Assembly: GCA_021521415.1 (NCBI GenBank)
Contig: JAIQDT010001135.1
Span: 301,501-365,500, forward strand
Length of the DNA stretch: 64,000 bases
From: Bidens hawaiensis
Taxonomy: Eukaryota > Streptophyta > Magnoliopsida > Asterales > Asteraceae
Direction: 5' to 3'
Made by a program: the position numbers and the translations under genes. Positions within the stretch are counted from its first letter, which is position 1, and the number at the start of each line of letters is the position of its first letter. This document shows, in pieces, positions 49,501 to 62,300 of this stretch. The notes beneath the pieces are model-generated. The model saw only the letters and a program-made list of their open reading frames with translations, did not search any database and was not told the DNA's origin.

Positions 49501-50717
49501 CATATAAAGAAAATAAAACAAAATTGAATTGCTATAGTTTCATAGTTTGTGTAAGTTATCAGGCCTAGTTTTGTCAATTATCTTAGTGTTGGATTAAGAG
49601 CATTGTCATCTCTTCTTTTATCTTCAAATAAAATGTTACAAGATTAAAAAAAATACTATATTTTCTCTCTCATTTTCAATTAAAATAATATTTTTTTTAT
49701 ACTTTTACAATTATATTTTCTCTCGCATTTGCTCATAACCACTTTCAACGCATATTAATAAATTATAGAGGGTAAACGATAACTTTTCAAATATACAGAA
49801 AAATCATTGTATTTTCCCTCCCTCCACTCACAATATCCTAAACCACTATCTCTACATTATAAAAATATCACTCACAGAATATAATGAATAGAGTATGATG
49901 CTCTAATTAGTCGGTTTTTTCTCACTTCTATTATGATAGATAACACAAACAATATTTATGATTTTTATATAAATTCTGAATTTGAATAAACCAATATGTA
50001 TCACAAATAAAGTGGAAAATGAAACACATGTACCCCACTAAAGTTTCCTAAAATCATTATTTGGTAAAGATATTTTATAAAAACCTAAAGAAAAAAAAAT
50101 CCAACATGCACATATTATCTTCAGGGTGGCTAATTGAAAGTTCTATGGAAAATAAAGGGCCTTTCTTAACAAATATTATAAGTCGTTAAACAAATATCAA
50201 GGCAAATTAGGGCCCACCAACGATGGCCCACTTTTCGGAAGTTTCTCTTTATTCAGCATCACGCACGTGATAAAGCTCTATTTCCGTGCCTTTCAAACGT
50301 CCATGCATGAAAATACGCCACGTGGCTGGTCTTTTTTCTTAATCATGTATAAAAGTTACACTAATTACCCTTCTTTCAAAAAGAGAAAAGGAAAACTAAT
50401 TACCCTTGATTTGGGTATGATAATATAATGACACCCCTTGACTTATAGAAAAATAACATAACAAGATTCTCTGTTTTTTTTTAGAAGGGCCAACGAATTC
50501 TCTAAGTGAGCTGCTGGTTAAATTCATTTGATCTAGATACACTCGTCTTTTGATATGGGAAAAACTATCACCTAATGCAAACACCCGTGAACACTCGCCC
50601 GAAGGCATGACAGTGTCATGAAATAAAGCTCGTTCAGTTCAATGATCTAACTAATGAGCGTCACCTACTCACCTAGTCTTCCATCATCACCCTGGTGCCA
50701 CTACAACTAAATGTCGT
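46568..50717. other. AT-rich intergenic DNA
   Basis: No gene supported on either strand. A 27-bp word starting GTCGAGTCAACACGTAATC repeats at about 47132 and 47180. G-box words (CACGTG) lie at about 50266 and 50320, too far from GWD1 (3 kb) to link with confidence. Confidence 0.5.
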
Positions 50718-50790
50718 TGGTATGAATCGAATCTTGGTCACATAAAATACCAAATCTCTTTCTTACCACTCCACCACAAGCTCATTGACA
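50718..50790 (-). other. SINE-like tRNA-derived head
   Basis: Minus strand: GGTGGAGTGGTAAG (A box, about 50776-50763) and AGATTCGATTCA (B box, about 50734-50723) have tRNA-like spacing. The body would continue to about 50620. No A-tail or target duplication is clear, so this is a candidate only. Confidence 0.4.
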
Positions 50791-50834
50791 TCGTAACAAG
50801 ATTCAAAATACGTTGAAATGGAATATTATATATT

Positions 50835-51912
50835 GAGTTAAGTGCCATTTCAGTACCTGTGGTTTGTCCAATTACGCAACTTTAGTACCGTCTTTGAATT
50901 TATTGCAAATGGCTATCTCACTTTTTAAAACTTGCAATTTTAGTACTTTTTTCTAACCCGTCTATTTTTTCCGTTAAGTCAAGGGTAAATTAGTAATTTC
51001 GATTATTTTATTTATTTTCTTTTTTGATCTAAGTGTCATTTTCATACCTGTGGTATGTTCAATTATGCAACCTTAGTACCTTTTTTTGAATTTATTGCAA
51101 GTTGATACTTTGATTAGTTTTGGATAGACAGACAAACCAAAAGAGATATTACATATTACATATTACAATTAAAAGATAACTATAAATACATGATAGAAGA
51201 TGAAAAACATTCATGAAATGTATAACATATTTTTTTGCATTTTGTTCTTGATTGCCAATTTACTTCTAGTAGCTCAAGATCCGAGTTCATCTTAGCCATT
51301 TTTCTTGCATTTTCTTTATGTGCATTGATTTTTTTTTCAAAAGCTCGGGTATAATAACAATAGCTCTTTAACACATCAAAGGATCAAGCCAAATAACAAT
51401 CTCACCAACTTCGCACCTCTTAGTATAACATCAACTGAACTTGTAGATGAATGACGGTTGACGAATCACATGGACAAAACAATATATCGTAATTTATTGA
51501 ACTTGAAGATGAACAATGGTTTGGGTTTGAAGGATCAATGAGTGCGGGGAGGGGGGGTTGATACGTTCATTTAGGGTTAGAGATGATATTTTAATTGTAA
51601 TATGACATATATTTGTTTGCCTGTCTATCCAAAACTAATCAAAGTATCTAGTTACAATAAATTCAAAAAAATGTACTAAAGTTGCGTAATTGAACAAACC
51701 AAAAGTATGAAAATGACACTTAGCTAAAAGAGAAAATAAATAAAATAATCGAAATTACTAATTTACTCCTGACTTAACAGACAAAATAGACAAGGATAGA
51801 AAAAAGTACTAAAATTGAAGTTTTAGAAAAGTGAGTCATTTGCAATAAACTCAAAGACGGTACTAAAGTTGCATAATTGGACAAACCGCATGTACTAAAT
51901 GGCATTTAACTC
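50835..51912. mobile_element. Mutator-like foldback element with 300-bp inverted arms
   Basis: Arms 50835-51137 and 51610-51912 are reverse complements of about 303 bp. A perfect 9-bp target duplication TTATATATT flanks them (50826-50834, 51913-51921), as expected for MULEs. Each arm itself contains two diverged copies of its terminal motif (starting 50840 and 51031 in the left arm). The middle (51140-51605) encodes on the minus strand a short Lys-rich helical peptide, possibly a captured gene piece, but no transposase. Confidence 0.9.
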
Positions 51913-51921
51913 TTATATATT

Positions 51922-53084
51922 TATATCACAACACATTAGAAAAAGAGTTAAAATATACATAGCATACTTACATATAATGAGCGACTTATGTTGCTAAAAA
52001 CATTAAGGGATATTTATCATATATCGCTATGTTTTTTACATTGTATTTCCCTATATCACAACACTTTTAACCGTTTGTTTTCTTCGCATGACGACTTTAG
52101 ATATATTTAATATTTCTTGCATAGCGACATAATAAAGAGTTTCATTTGTTTCATCACTAAAGGCATGCTCAGTCCGCCAAATTTAATAGAACTGAAATAT
52201 GTATTCAATATTTTAATGTGTTTAGGTTGTGGCGCTAGAGATGCAAGGGTGGTGGCAGTAGCAGTATGACAACAGTGACGACGACTGATATACGATGAGT
52301 GCAGTTTTCTGATCGTTGTGATTGTTTTGTCACTTAACGGTATTACAAACTCAAATTCCTTCATTGAATTCCAATATCTATAAATTTTAGACCCTTTTAT
52401 CATTTTTCAGTTCCAATTGTAATTACTTTAAAAAACTCCAATTCCTTAGAGAAAAAATATATATGAAACAACATAATCTTCCTATACATATGAATTCCAC
52501 TAGACCATATCAAATAATAAAATCTTTTTTTTCTTTCTACCATATTTCGATTGCTGATAAAATATATTTTTTGAGTAGATTAGTTTGCCGTTAAAAAAAG
52601 AAAAAAAAAGCCCAACCAATCCCTTTGAATATTGAGGAATAGAGATGAGTAAAACGGAAACTGGTACCGCTAGTACCAGATTTTGAGTTTTCGGTACCAG
52701 TATTTCCTGAATTTGCATGAAACACCGGTACCGAACCAAATATTTTGGTACCAAGTATTTTCAAATTTCGGGTTTGATATTTTCGAGATCGATACAAGTA
52801 CTGTCCCGAACTCATCTCTATCTTGGAGCATTACTATTCAGCTTCATGGACCATTTTGAAACTATCCAAAACATGAAGGTGTTATCTATCAATCAACATA
52901 ACTAAAAGGACCTCCATCCTTCCTAATAATAATATTAATTAATATTCATATTAATAATTAATAATATTAATATTTGAAGCTCCCCTAACCACCGGTTAAC
53001 CGCATTCTACATCAACCAATATTTTCAACCTCCATCACTCATCTCTCATTTCCAGATATACAAATACAAATACAACACACTTTG
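51922..53084. other. Intergenic DNA upstream of GWD1, with a 183-bp MITE
   Basis: Bases 52639-52821 have perfect 12-bp inverted ends ATAGAGATGAGT and an interior rich in GGTACC words; no clear target duplication. A related GGTACCG-rich stretch occurs in GWD1 intron 2 at about 53930-54150. The rest holds no gene. Confidence 0.55.
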
Positions 53085-53337
53085 CAGATCCCTATAACTC
53101 TCATCACACCTACAATTTCAGATCTAATTCGTCAATTTCCTGCATAATTTGATGCTCTTCTCGATTAATCAGTGTAAGTTCATCAATTAAACTTATACAC
53201 TATGTGTGGGACGTGCGACTGTATAATAACTGATTAACTGAATAACTGAATAATAACGGATTAACTGAATAACTGATGCTTGCTCTGTAATTAGGTTTTG
53301 TTAAACAGTGAGATTGAATCTACTGAAGGATTAGAAT
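53085..53337 (+). promoter_or_regulatory. GWD1: 5' UTR of GWD1, with a probable 5'UTR intron
   Basis: A CT-rich leader ends at a strong donor (CAGT/GTAAGT, 53174). Acceptors ATTAG (to 53294) or AACAG (to 53307) precede the ATG at 53338. The transcription start is not evident from sequence. Confidence 0.5.
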
Positions 53338-56300
53338 ATGAGCAATTCAATAGGACACAGTTTGCTTCAATCGACGGTCATTTTAAAGCATCAAAGTCAA
53401 AGAGATTCGTCTACGTGCATTGCCGGAAATACTTTGATTCAAGCTCAAGCGACTTTGCGGATACGGAAATCGTCCTCGTCTTCGTTCGCTTTGACCTATT
53501 TATTAGCCAGTGGTTTCCGTGGCGGCAGATTAACTGTGAGGAGATCGCGATCGCAGACGAAGCGTTTGGTTTCCGGTCTTGTGCAAGCGGTTTTAGCTAC
53601 TGATCCGACTTCTGAGGTACTTCTGAGTGAAACGTATACCAAATTCCGCTACTGCTACTGCCTATGTAGTCAATGCGGAAAAATATCATATATAGTTATT
53701 GCGGTGGGATATGGTAATTTTAATATCATGCACAATTTATATACATAGCAATTTTAGTATACTCTCCTACGATTAACAAATTAACCTTTTGCAACTTACG
53801 AAACACTAACAATTGTAGCAAGTAGGAACTAATTAAGACTTAAAACACTAACATAAAACACTAATAACTGGCAATTGAGACTTAAAAGCTGATATTGGGA
53901 AAATCGGTGATAAATCAGTCAAATATTGGTCCAATATCAGTCAAACATCTGTCAATATCGCCGATATTATCGGTACCGATATTCTGCTAGAGGTCCGATA
54001 ACCGCTATAGCATTGATATTGACTGCATAGGGTACCAATGAAAATACCGAAACCGAATGGTACCAATATCAAAAACATGAGAACTGAGTTCTAATAATGG
54101 TGCCGATTGTGTTCGGTACGGAACCGGTATTCGGTAAACTATGTTCATCCATACTTCTATTTCATTTTATTATCAATTCAGGGATTTTGATATGACTAAC
54201 AAGTTACATGTTCTGAAGTGGGTTATGGCAATTGTGTGTTATTATTTCCTTTTTTTAATGAAATTAGGATGATAAATTCATGCTTATCTTTTAATTAATT
54301 GTGTTTATGAAGGAATTAAAGATAAACAAAGAGAGTATGTATTTTGAAATTTAGATGTGATGCCAAAGGGCACTGGTGAGCTAATATCTAGGGGTTATCT
54401 TTTGATCATAGGTTTTGCCTGCGTTTTACATAATGAATATGCTGCTATAGATGAAAAGGTTCTAAAAGTATTATGATATGTGATTTTATTGTCCACTAAT
54501 TGGCCATTCTGGCCAAGAAAAGGGAATACTATGAGCACATGCACCTAGTAAAGTGATCTGCTAGAAGTGTGTCCTTCACTGCTTGCTGATAAATAAACTA
54601 TTGATATTCTTAAAAGATAAAACAGGAGGGCTATGGTAAAATTTAACATTGTTTACATAAAGTATTAGATGTACAAAAGCAGCTTACACTTTTCTTTATG
54701 ATAACTTATAGAAGACTCACACTTTTTCCCTTGGACATAGCAGTTTCATGTGAAGGGACCAAACATCAGGATTAAATATATACTCAAGTACTCAACAACC
54801 ATCATGACATGTGACATGTAGAAGTCAGGAATTCCCACAAAAGATTTATAATTTAAACACAACCTTTGCTATTGATTGGACGAGATGCACTTCTGATTTT
54901 GCCACGAAACAACTGGTTATGTGTTGTAGTTAGGTCACTTAAGGAGATTAAACATATTGGATTGCTAACTCAGTAAAGTGATTTTAAGGTAGTAATCCAT
55001 ACATGAGAATAACCTACCATGAACCAGCTAATCAGCGATAAACTATGCCCAATGATTCTTTTAGTGTTAGTGAGCAATACCTTTTTGGATTTAGCCTCTA
55101 AGATTCCTGATATGTATCTCAGTGTCAGAACAGTCCTCCATTGAGCAGATTATTTGAGTTAAAACCTTATGAACAACTATTATTCCCTGACATATTTTGT
55201 CGCATGACTGAAACAGTAATTCGGGTACATGGTTTAATTGAATCTTTTTTTTCCCCTTGTAGCAGCTAGGAGAAAGGTACAATCTGGGAGGAGATATTGA
55301 GATGCAGGTATCTATGGAATAAAATATGAGATGACGATTAGGTTACTTAATTATAAACCTCAGTAGAATTTTATGTACTAAAAAATCTGTACGTCTTTTT
55401 GTTTACAGGTCGATGTTAAAGTCTCTTCTATTCCAGTGGTTGAGATTCAGCTCACTAACACTTCTGGCAATCTATATCTACATTGGGGTGGGCTAAAAAA
55501 TATAAAAGAGTAAGATGTGACTCATGAAAATCTCTGTGATACTAACTCTACTAGGTTTGGATTTTATTTACATCCGTTCAAGATTTTATTCGTAACTTTC
55601 ATGTCTCCAGGAAATGGGTACTTCCTGGTCATCGTCCTGAAGGGACTAAAGTATACAAGGACAGGGCTCTTAGAACTCCCTTTGTAAAAGTAAGCTACAC
55701 TTTTTAGAAAAATTTTAATCTTTTTTTAAAATTATAGGGAAAGAAAAGTAAGCTACACTTAAATATTAAATTCTAGAGGTACCAGAATGGACGGGTCGAA
55801 ACACGAGCTTGTGACAAAACTGTTACTTTTTTTATGTGCAAGCCAAATGGGTTGGTTGGGTCACAAACACTTTTTGTTCATTTTATTGTATTTGGTAAGT
55901 ATTTAACTATAAAGCAACATTGTTGAACTAATAAGATTTTGTTTTAGGTAAAATGATTTAGGACATTGTAGGCTTTGAATGCACTTTAGGCGAATTTTGA
56001 CCCGTTTAACCCATTTGACATGTTTCAGTTTTAGCTGGTTTTCTACATTTGACTCTTTATTAACAAAATACAACCTGAAAAACCGTTTTCATATAAATGG
56101 TTTGACTTTGAAATTGTCCTTCTACTAAAATTTAAATTGGTGACTTGGCCAATATACAAGATAATGCATGAGGAAAATTTCTCGTATTGTGGGTATTAAC
56201 ACCAATGATTTATTCCTATTCATCTTTTCCTCCTAGTCTGGTTCCAATTCATTACTGAAAGTAGAAGTTGTTGATCCTTCAATTCAAGCTCTTGAGTTCC

Positions 56301-59300
56301 TAATAGTAGATGAAGGAAAGAATAAATGGTAAGGCTATATCTTTTAGGCTTGTTGATGTTGAAGCGTACATTCAGTTTTACATTAATGGCCCCACCCTAC
56401 TTCATTTAGGTACAAAAATAGTGGTCAAAACTTCCATGTTAAGCTGCGTTCGATGGAAACACCAGTTTCAAATGCTGTAATTCCTGAAGATCTTGTACAG
56501 ATTCAATCTTTTTTGAGATGGGAGAAGAAGGGGAAACAAATGTATACCCCGGAACAGGAAAAGGCAAGTAAACTTTCAAATATCTTTTATGTTGTCTTAA
56601 TCTTGTTTTGTGTTTGAACCTGTTTAAAAACAATGGCCTGTTTTATGATGAATATTTGAAGCATAGAACTATTATATACACTTAATACTTATCTTTTTGT
56701 TATTTAGGGTTAAATCCTCCAATATCAAAGCCTATTCTTTCTTTAAAGCCAAGCTGGCATTTCAAAAGTTACTTAATATGATACTAGTCTTACTAGATGT
56801 TCAAGCTAGACTGAAGAACTTATATATGGTGCTTCTGTATCTTGTAGAATACTTGCATGCCTGTTCTTTGCATTTGGTTACTTACTTACAATACTAAAAT
56901 AATAACTCACAGATGGAATATGAAGCAGCTCGTGCAGTGCTATATGAAGAGATTGCTAGAGGCAGTTCCTTAGAGGACATACGCACAAGATTAACCAAAA
57001 AAGATGGTGCAAATTCTAAACAAGATACTGATGTTTCCAAAGGAAATATACAAACTAAGGTTCAAAAGCCTGTGGAGAAAAAACCTTACTCCACTCAAAG
57101 GATTCAGAGGAAGAAAAGGGACGTCATGCAACTTCTCAACAAACATATTCCAGTTTCCATAAAGCAGACAGTGGAAAAAACGCCAATGAAGCCAAAAACA
57201 TTTTCTGCAGTAGAACTTTACTCTAAAGGCATAGAAGAACAAAGTGATATAGATATTCTAAACAAGAAGACATACAAACTTGCTGACGAGGAGCTTTTGG
57301 TAAGAATTTATTACTTTATATGTGTTCAGGAAAGCAGAGATGGCAAAATGGGGTAACTTTTTGGTACGGGCTGGGATAATTAGTTATTTACAAATAACTA
57401 ATGTTTCAAATATGATTAAAGATATACGATTTTAATAATGATCAAATTTTTTGAGTAAAATGGCTTAGGAAGTTTTATGCATGAAAGCCGCTTTGGGGGA
57501 CTATCTACTCTTTTGAACTGTTTCTTTTTCAGCTTGCTTTTCTTTATTTGCTGTTGGAAAAAAATGTATGTGTACCCTAGTAGTCAACTTTTTTCATTAT
57601 GGCCACACATATACTGATACAATTTACGGTCCACCCCAAGTATGTATAAGGTTTTATTTGATACCAATTTTGGCCAAAACATGCTTGATGACGAAAATGC
57701 ACTTAAAACTTAAAAGTTTTGCAAATACATACTTTTGATGGGGTGCCAGTTTTAAAGGCTAAAATTCTTTTCTTTCGAAAATAAGTATCCCGTGTTGTCT
57801 TTTAACATGTTTTTGGCCGGATTTGGTATAAATGAAACTAGATGCATACTTGGGTGACCTAGAAAGTAGGCCACATACATTTTCCCTTTTTATACCTGTG
57901 AAGAGCAAAAAAATTCCCTGAATTGACTAATTCACAAGGAAATGGTTGAGGTTTGCAACTCTACATGAAAGTAATTGCATTCCATCTAAAACCTTTGTAT
58001 GCTGTAGGTGCTTGTAACTAAGGCTTCTAGTAAGATAAGAGTTCATTTGGCTACAGGCATAAAGGAGCCACTCACCCTTCACTGGGCATTGTCAAAGAAA
58101 GCAGGGGAATGGCTGGCAAGTTTCTTAGTTAAAGCTGGTTGATATTGCATCAAACATTTGATGATAAAGCTAATTATTGAGTACTAAATTGATGCGCGCA
58201 TTGTAGGCACCACCTAATCATTTATTACCACAAGGGTCTACTCCTTTAGCTACAGCAGCTGACACACAGTTTTCTACTATCTCTATTGATGGTGCTACTA
58301 ACAAGGTCTGCCAAGAGAAATCCTTTTTGAATACCTGTTATATGAAGGTCCTATTGTTATTAATATTTAATATTACAATTATGGCTGCTTTGTTGTGTAA
58401 CAGATACAGTTGTTTGAATTAGAAATTGAAGAGGGTTTTGTCGGGTTGCCATTTGTTCTTTTTTCTGGTAATAAATGGATCAAGAATAATGGTTCAGACT
58501 TTTATGTTGAATTCATTGGACCCAAGAAGGCAACAAAGGTTCCTCTCTATATAATCTAATTAATTACTATAGTTTACATGCATTTTTTTTTGGAAAAGTA
58601 TATATATCATTAAACTCAAAAACGATTACAATAAAGTGGCAGGAAAGCGGGCAACAAGCTGCGCCGAAACCCCCATAATTCTTCCATAATTTATTGTTTT
58701 CCTATTTTAATTCTTCCATAATTTTTTTTTCTGTTTTCCTGTTTTTCTTATGAAGGATGCTGGTGATGGGAAAGGTACCGCTAAAGCCTTGTTAGATAAA
58801 ATAGCAGGTCTGGAAAGTGAAGCACAAAAATCTTTTATGCATAGGTCAGTAACTCAGTTAATGTCACCTGACAAGATTTTTGATTTTAACCTTTTACTTC
58901 AGATTTTTTTTATATTTATGTTTACACCTGAGGGTTTGTTTTTAGATATCATGCTGTTTATTCCACACGTTCTAGTATTGTCACTTGCCAACTGAGAAAT
59001 CTGTGAAGATGTAAACTGTGTTTTATAATACTATCATTTACAATGATTTTCTCTTTAAGACATTTTATTAGAGAAAAGCTATACATAGTTAGATTTATTT
59101 ATTGTATTTAGTAATGTTTGTCGGACCCTTTAGATGTTCTTATTACGTTGTATTCCATATATAGGTTTCCCTAAAGGGACAAGGCTCATCCATTTAGTAG
59201 ATCCGAATCAATAAAATAACTGTAACTAACTACGTCTATATTCTGTCCCAAAAATCCCATATCTGCAACACAACACTGTAAAATTGATACTTCTATTGTA

Positions 59301-62300
59301 GGCTAAGAATGAGGGAGGTATGCTATCAGAATTTGTACATTTAGTGTTTGGATCTTGAGCAATTTGCTAGGTTTCATAGGAGCTATTTATAGATTGATTG
59401 AAAAATTTTAAGGTGTCAAAATGAGCCACATTATATTCATGGTTTACGCGTCTTTTTATAGTGAAACCTCCTTTTAAGATGCTACTAATTGTGTTAATTA
59501 TTATTATTAATCATGGTTAATGAATTCTTCCTGCACTTCCCAGATTTAACATTGCGGCAGATCTAGTGGAAGAAGCTAAGGACATTGGTGAGTTGGGTCT
59601 GGCAGCAATTCTTGTATGGATGCGTTTTATGGCCACAAGACAGCTTATTTGGAATATAAACTACAATGTAAAGCCACGGTAATGTCTCCAACTGAACTTT
59701 CTTTACAAGTGTATTCACACTCATTTCTTCTTTGAGCTACACTAGAGGTGGCAAATTGGGCAGATTGGGTAATTAGGTCAGACGTGCCCCGCCGAATTGA
59801 CTACTTTTTGTTTAGAAAATTTACATGTATATTGATAGTTACTGTGATTAATATAATATAAAAAACTGTATTATTACAGTAAAGCTATTTCTAATAGAAC
59901 AATTCACAATTAGAAGGTTTGGTGCATTAATAACAGAATTAGGGTGACTTTTGACCTATAAAAGATAAATGGGTCAAAATGCCCACATTTAAGCTGCATC
60001 TTCAGTGGTTAGATGTATCATGTGTGTACATTACAAATATTTGTTTTCCCACAAAAAAACACCTTTCTCAAACTTCCTGATTTTGGCGTTGTCTAAACTC
60101 TTAATGTCTATGTTTGCTGCAGTGAGATAAGCAGAGCTCAGGATAGGCTCACAGACTTGCTTCAAAACGTATACGTGAATTATCCACAGTATAGTGAACT
60201 TCTGAGAATGATCATGTCAACTGTCGGGCGTGGAGGTGAAGGGGATGTTGGCCAGCGTATCCGTGATGAAATCCTAGTCATCCAGGTGGCAAAAATTTTC
60301 TTTTATCATTTTTGTGTCATTAAATTTCATAAATACCTCTTTTGTCAAAGCTGATATTAGTTCACCTATTTGCCAATTGTAGAGAAATAATGATTGTGCA
60401 GGAGGAATGATGGAAGAATGGCATCAGAAACTACATAATAACACCAGTCCTGATGATGTTGTGATCTGTCAGGTATATTGCATGTTAAGATACTTTATAT
60501 TCTTTGAGTCTTGTAACATGCCTGGAATGTTACATGTTGTTACTCACGTTATTGCAGGCACTAATTGATTATATTAAAAGTGACTTTGACATTAGTGTTT
60601 ATTGGAACACACTGAATACGAATGGAATAACAAAAGAACGACTTCTAAGTTATGATCGGGCCATTCGCAATGAGCCAAAATTCTCAAGTGGCCAAAAGGA
60701 AGGCCTTTTGCGTGATCTGGGAAACTACATGAGAACATTAAAGGTTTGAACTCTTTGCTAGTATTGTTTTTGTTGCATAAAATGTGAATGCAAGTTAAGT
60801 TGTCTTGTTTTAGTCATAAAATGAGAACATTAAAATACTTTTTTGTCTTGTTTGGGTCACTATGGGGTGTTTTCATCGATAACCCAAACAAGACAAAATC
60901 TGTCTTTTAGTGACTGACTCGAATGTATTACAAAAGCAATGTCCCCCCCCCCCCCCTCTTCTCTATCTTAGCACAATCTTCTGCTGGTTCTCAAATCTGT
61001 CTCTCATTTGGTGCAGGCAGTTCATTCAGGAGCAGATCTTGAATCTGCAATATCAAACTGCATGGGCTATAAATCAGAGGTAAAGATATCTTGGTCTTCT
61101 CAACATGATACTTTAAAATAGGGTAACAATCCTTGTTTCTAGCAATAAAACCATTGAACTTTCCAAAATAATTGATTTGAGGTAGCCAACTAATATAAAA
61201 TTTGACTTAAGGTAGTCTGATCCAGTTACCAGGTCAAAAGTGGTGATGTGGCAACTGATGTGTTGTAACTTGACCACATTGACTTATTTCTGATGTGGTT
61301 TCTGGAAACTGGTTAACTTAGAAGATCATGTTAAGTCAAAAGATTTCGAATGTTCAGTGGTTTTTATTGGTGAAAACAAAGTTCATTACCTGAAAACAGA
61401 AATCTTCCTAAAGCACATTGAAATTTATGCGATTACCCTGAGTTATTATGCTTTAGATAAGCGCTACCTCTATTTCTTTCTTTCTTTCTTTTTTTGTTAA
61501 TTCTAAAATTTCAGGGTCAAGGATTCATGGTTGGGGTGAATATAAATCCTGTTTCTGGTCTGCCATCTGGATTTCCGGTAATTATTTTTGAGCAAGGAAT
61601 GAATTTCTTGAAATCCACAATTTCTGTTCAATTCACAAAGATTCATGCAGGAACTTCTTCAATTTGTTTTAGAGCATGTTGAGGATAAAAATGTGGAATC
61701 CCTTCTTGAGGTCCAATGCTTACCTTCAATCTTCATGCAAATAAAACTACAACATATTATTTTCTCTTGTCATAATAAATGAACTATTTCTTTTTCCATC
61801 TAGGGACTACTAGAGGCACGTGAGGAACTTAGGCCATTACTTTCCAAACCAAATGACCGGCTCAAAGATCTTCTCTTTTTGGACATTGCCCTGGATTCTA
61901 CTGTGAGGACAGCCATTGAAAGGAGCTATGAGGAGCTGAACAGTGCTAAGCCAGAGGTAAATCATATATATCACCATCTTTTATATTATTGTTTGTTTAG
62001 TTTGTAATAAATATCTCATGTTTCACCTCAATGTTTTGGCAGAAAGTAATGTATTTAATCACTCTTGTTCTCGAGAATCTCATACTCTCATCAGATAACA
62101 ATGAGGATCTGATTTATTGCTTAAAGGTAGTTTTAGTACCCTGTGTAATCATGTTACTCCATTCTATGTGTTGAAGATGGATTATAAAATGAGTAAAATG
62201 CATAAAAATATAACATACTAGACAACAAATTTTAGTTAAGGTAACCAACTTTCAAAAGTGCTAACTTGGGGTAAGCCGACCTGATTGCCACATCAGGATG

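Noticed and set aside
44371..50608. Scattered short open frames of 60-100 codons between 44 and 51 kb
   Set aside because: None has a recognisable motif, splice context or paralogue in the window; AT-rich chance frames are expected.
53298..53603. Open frame starting 40 bp before the GWD1 ATG
   Set aside because: It overlaps the transit-peptide exon in another frame and does not join the downstream GWD exons; the 53338 start does.
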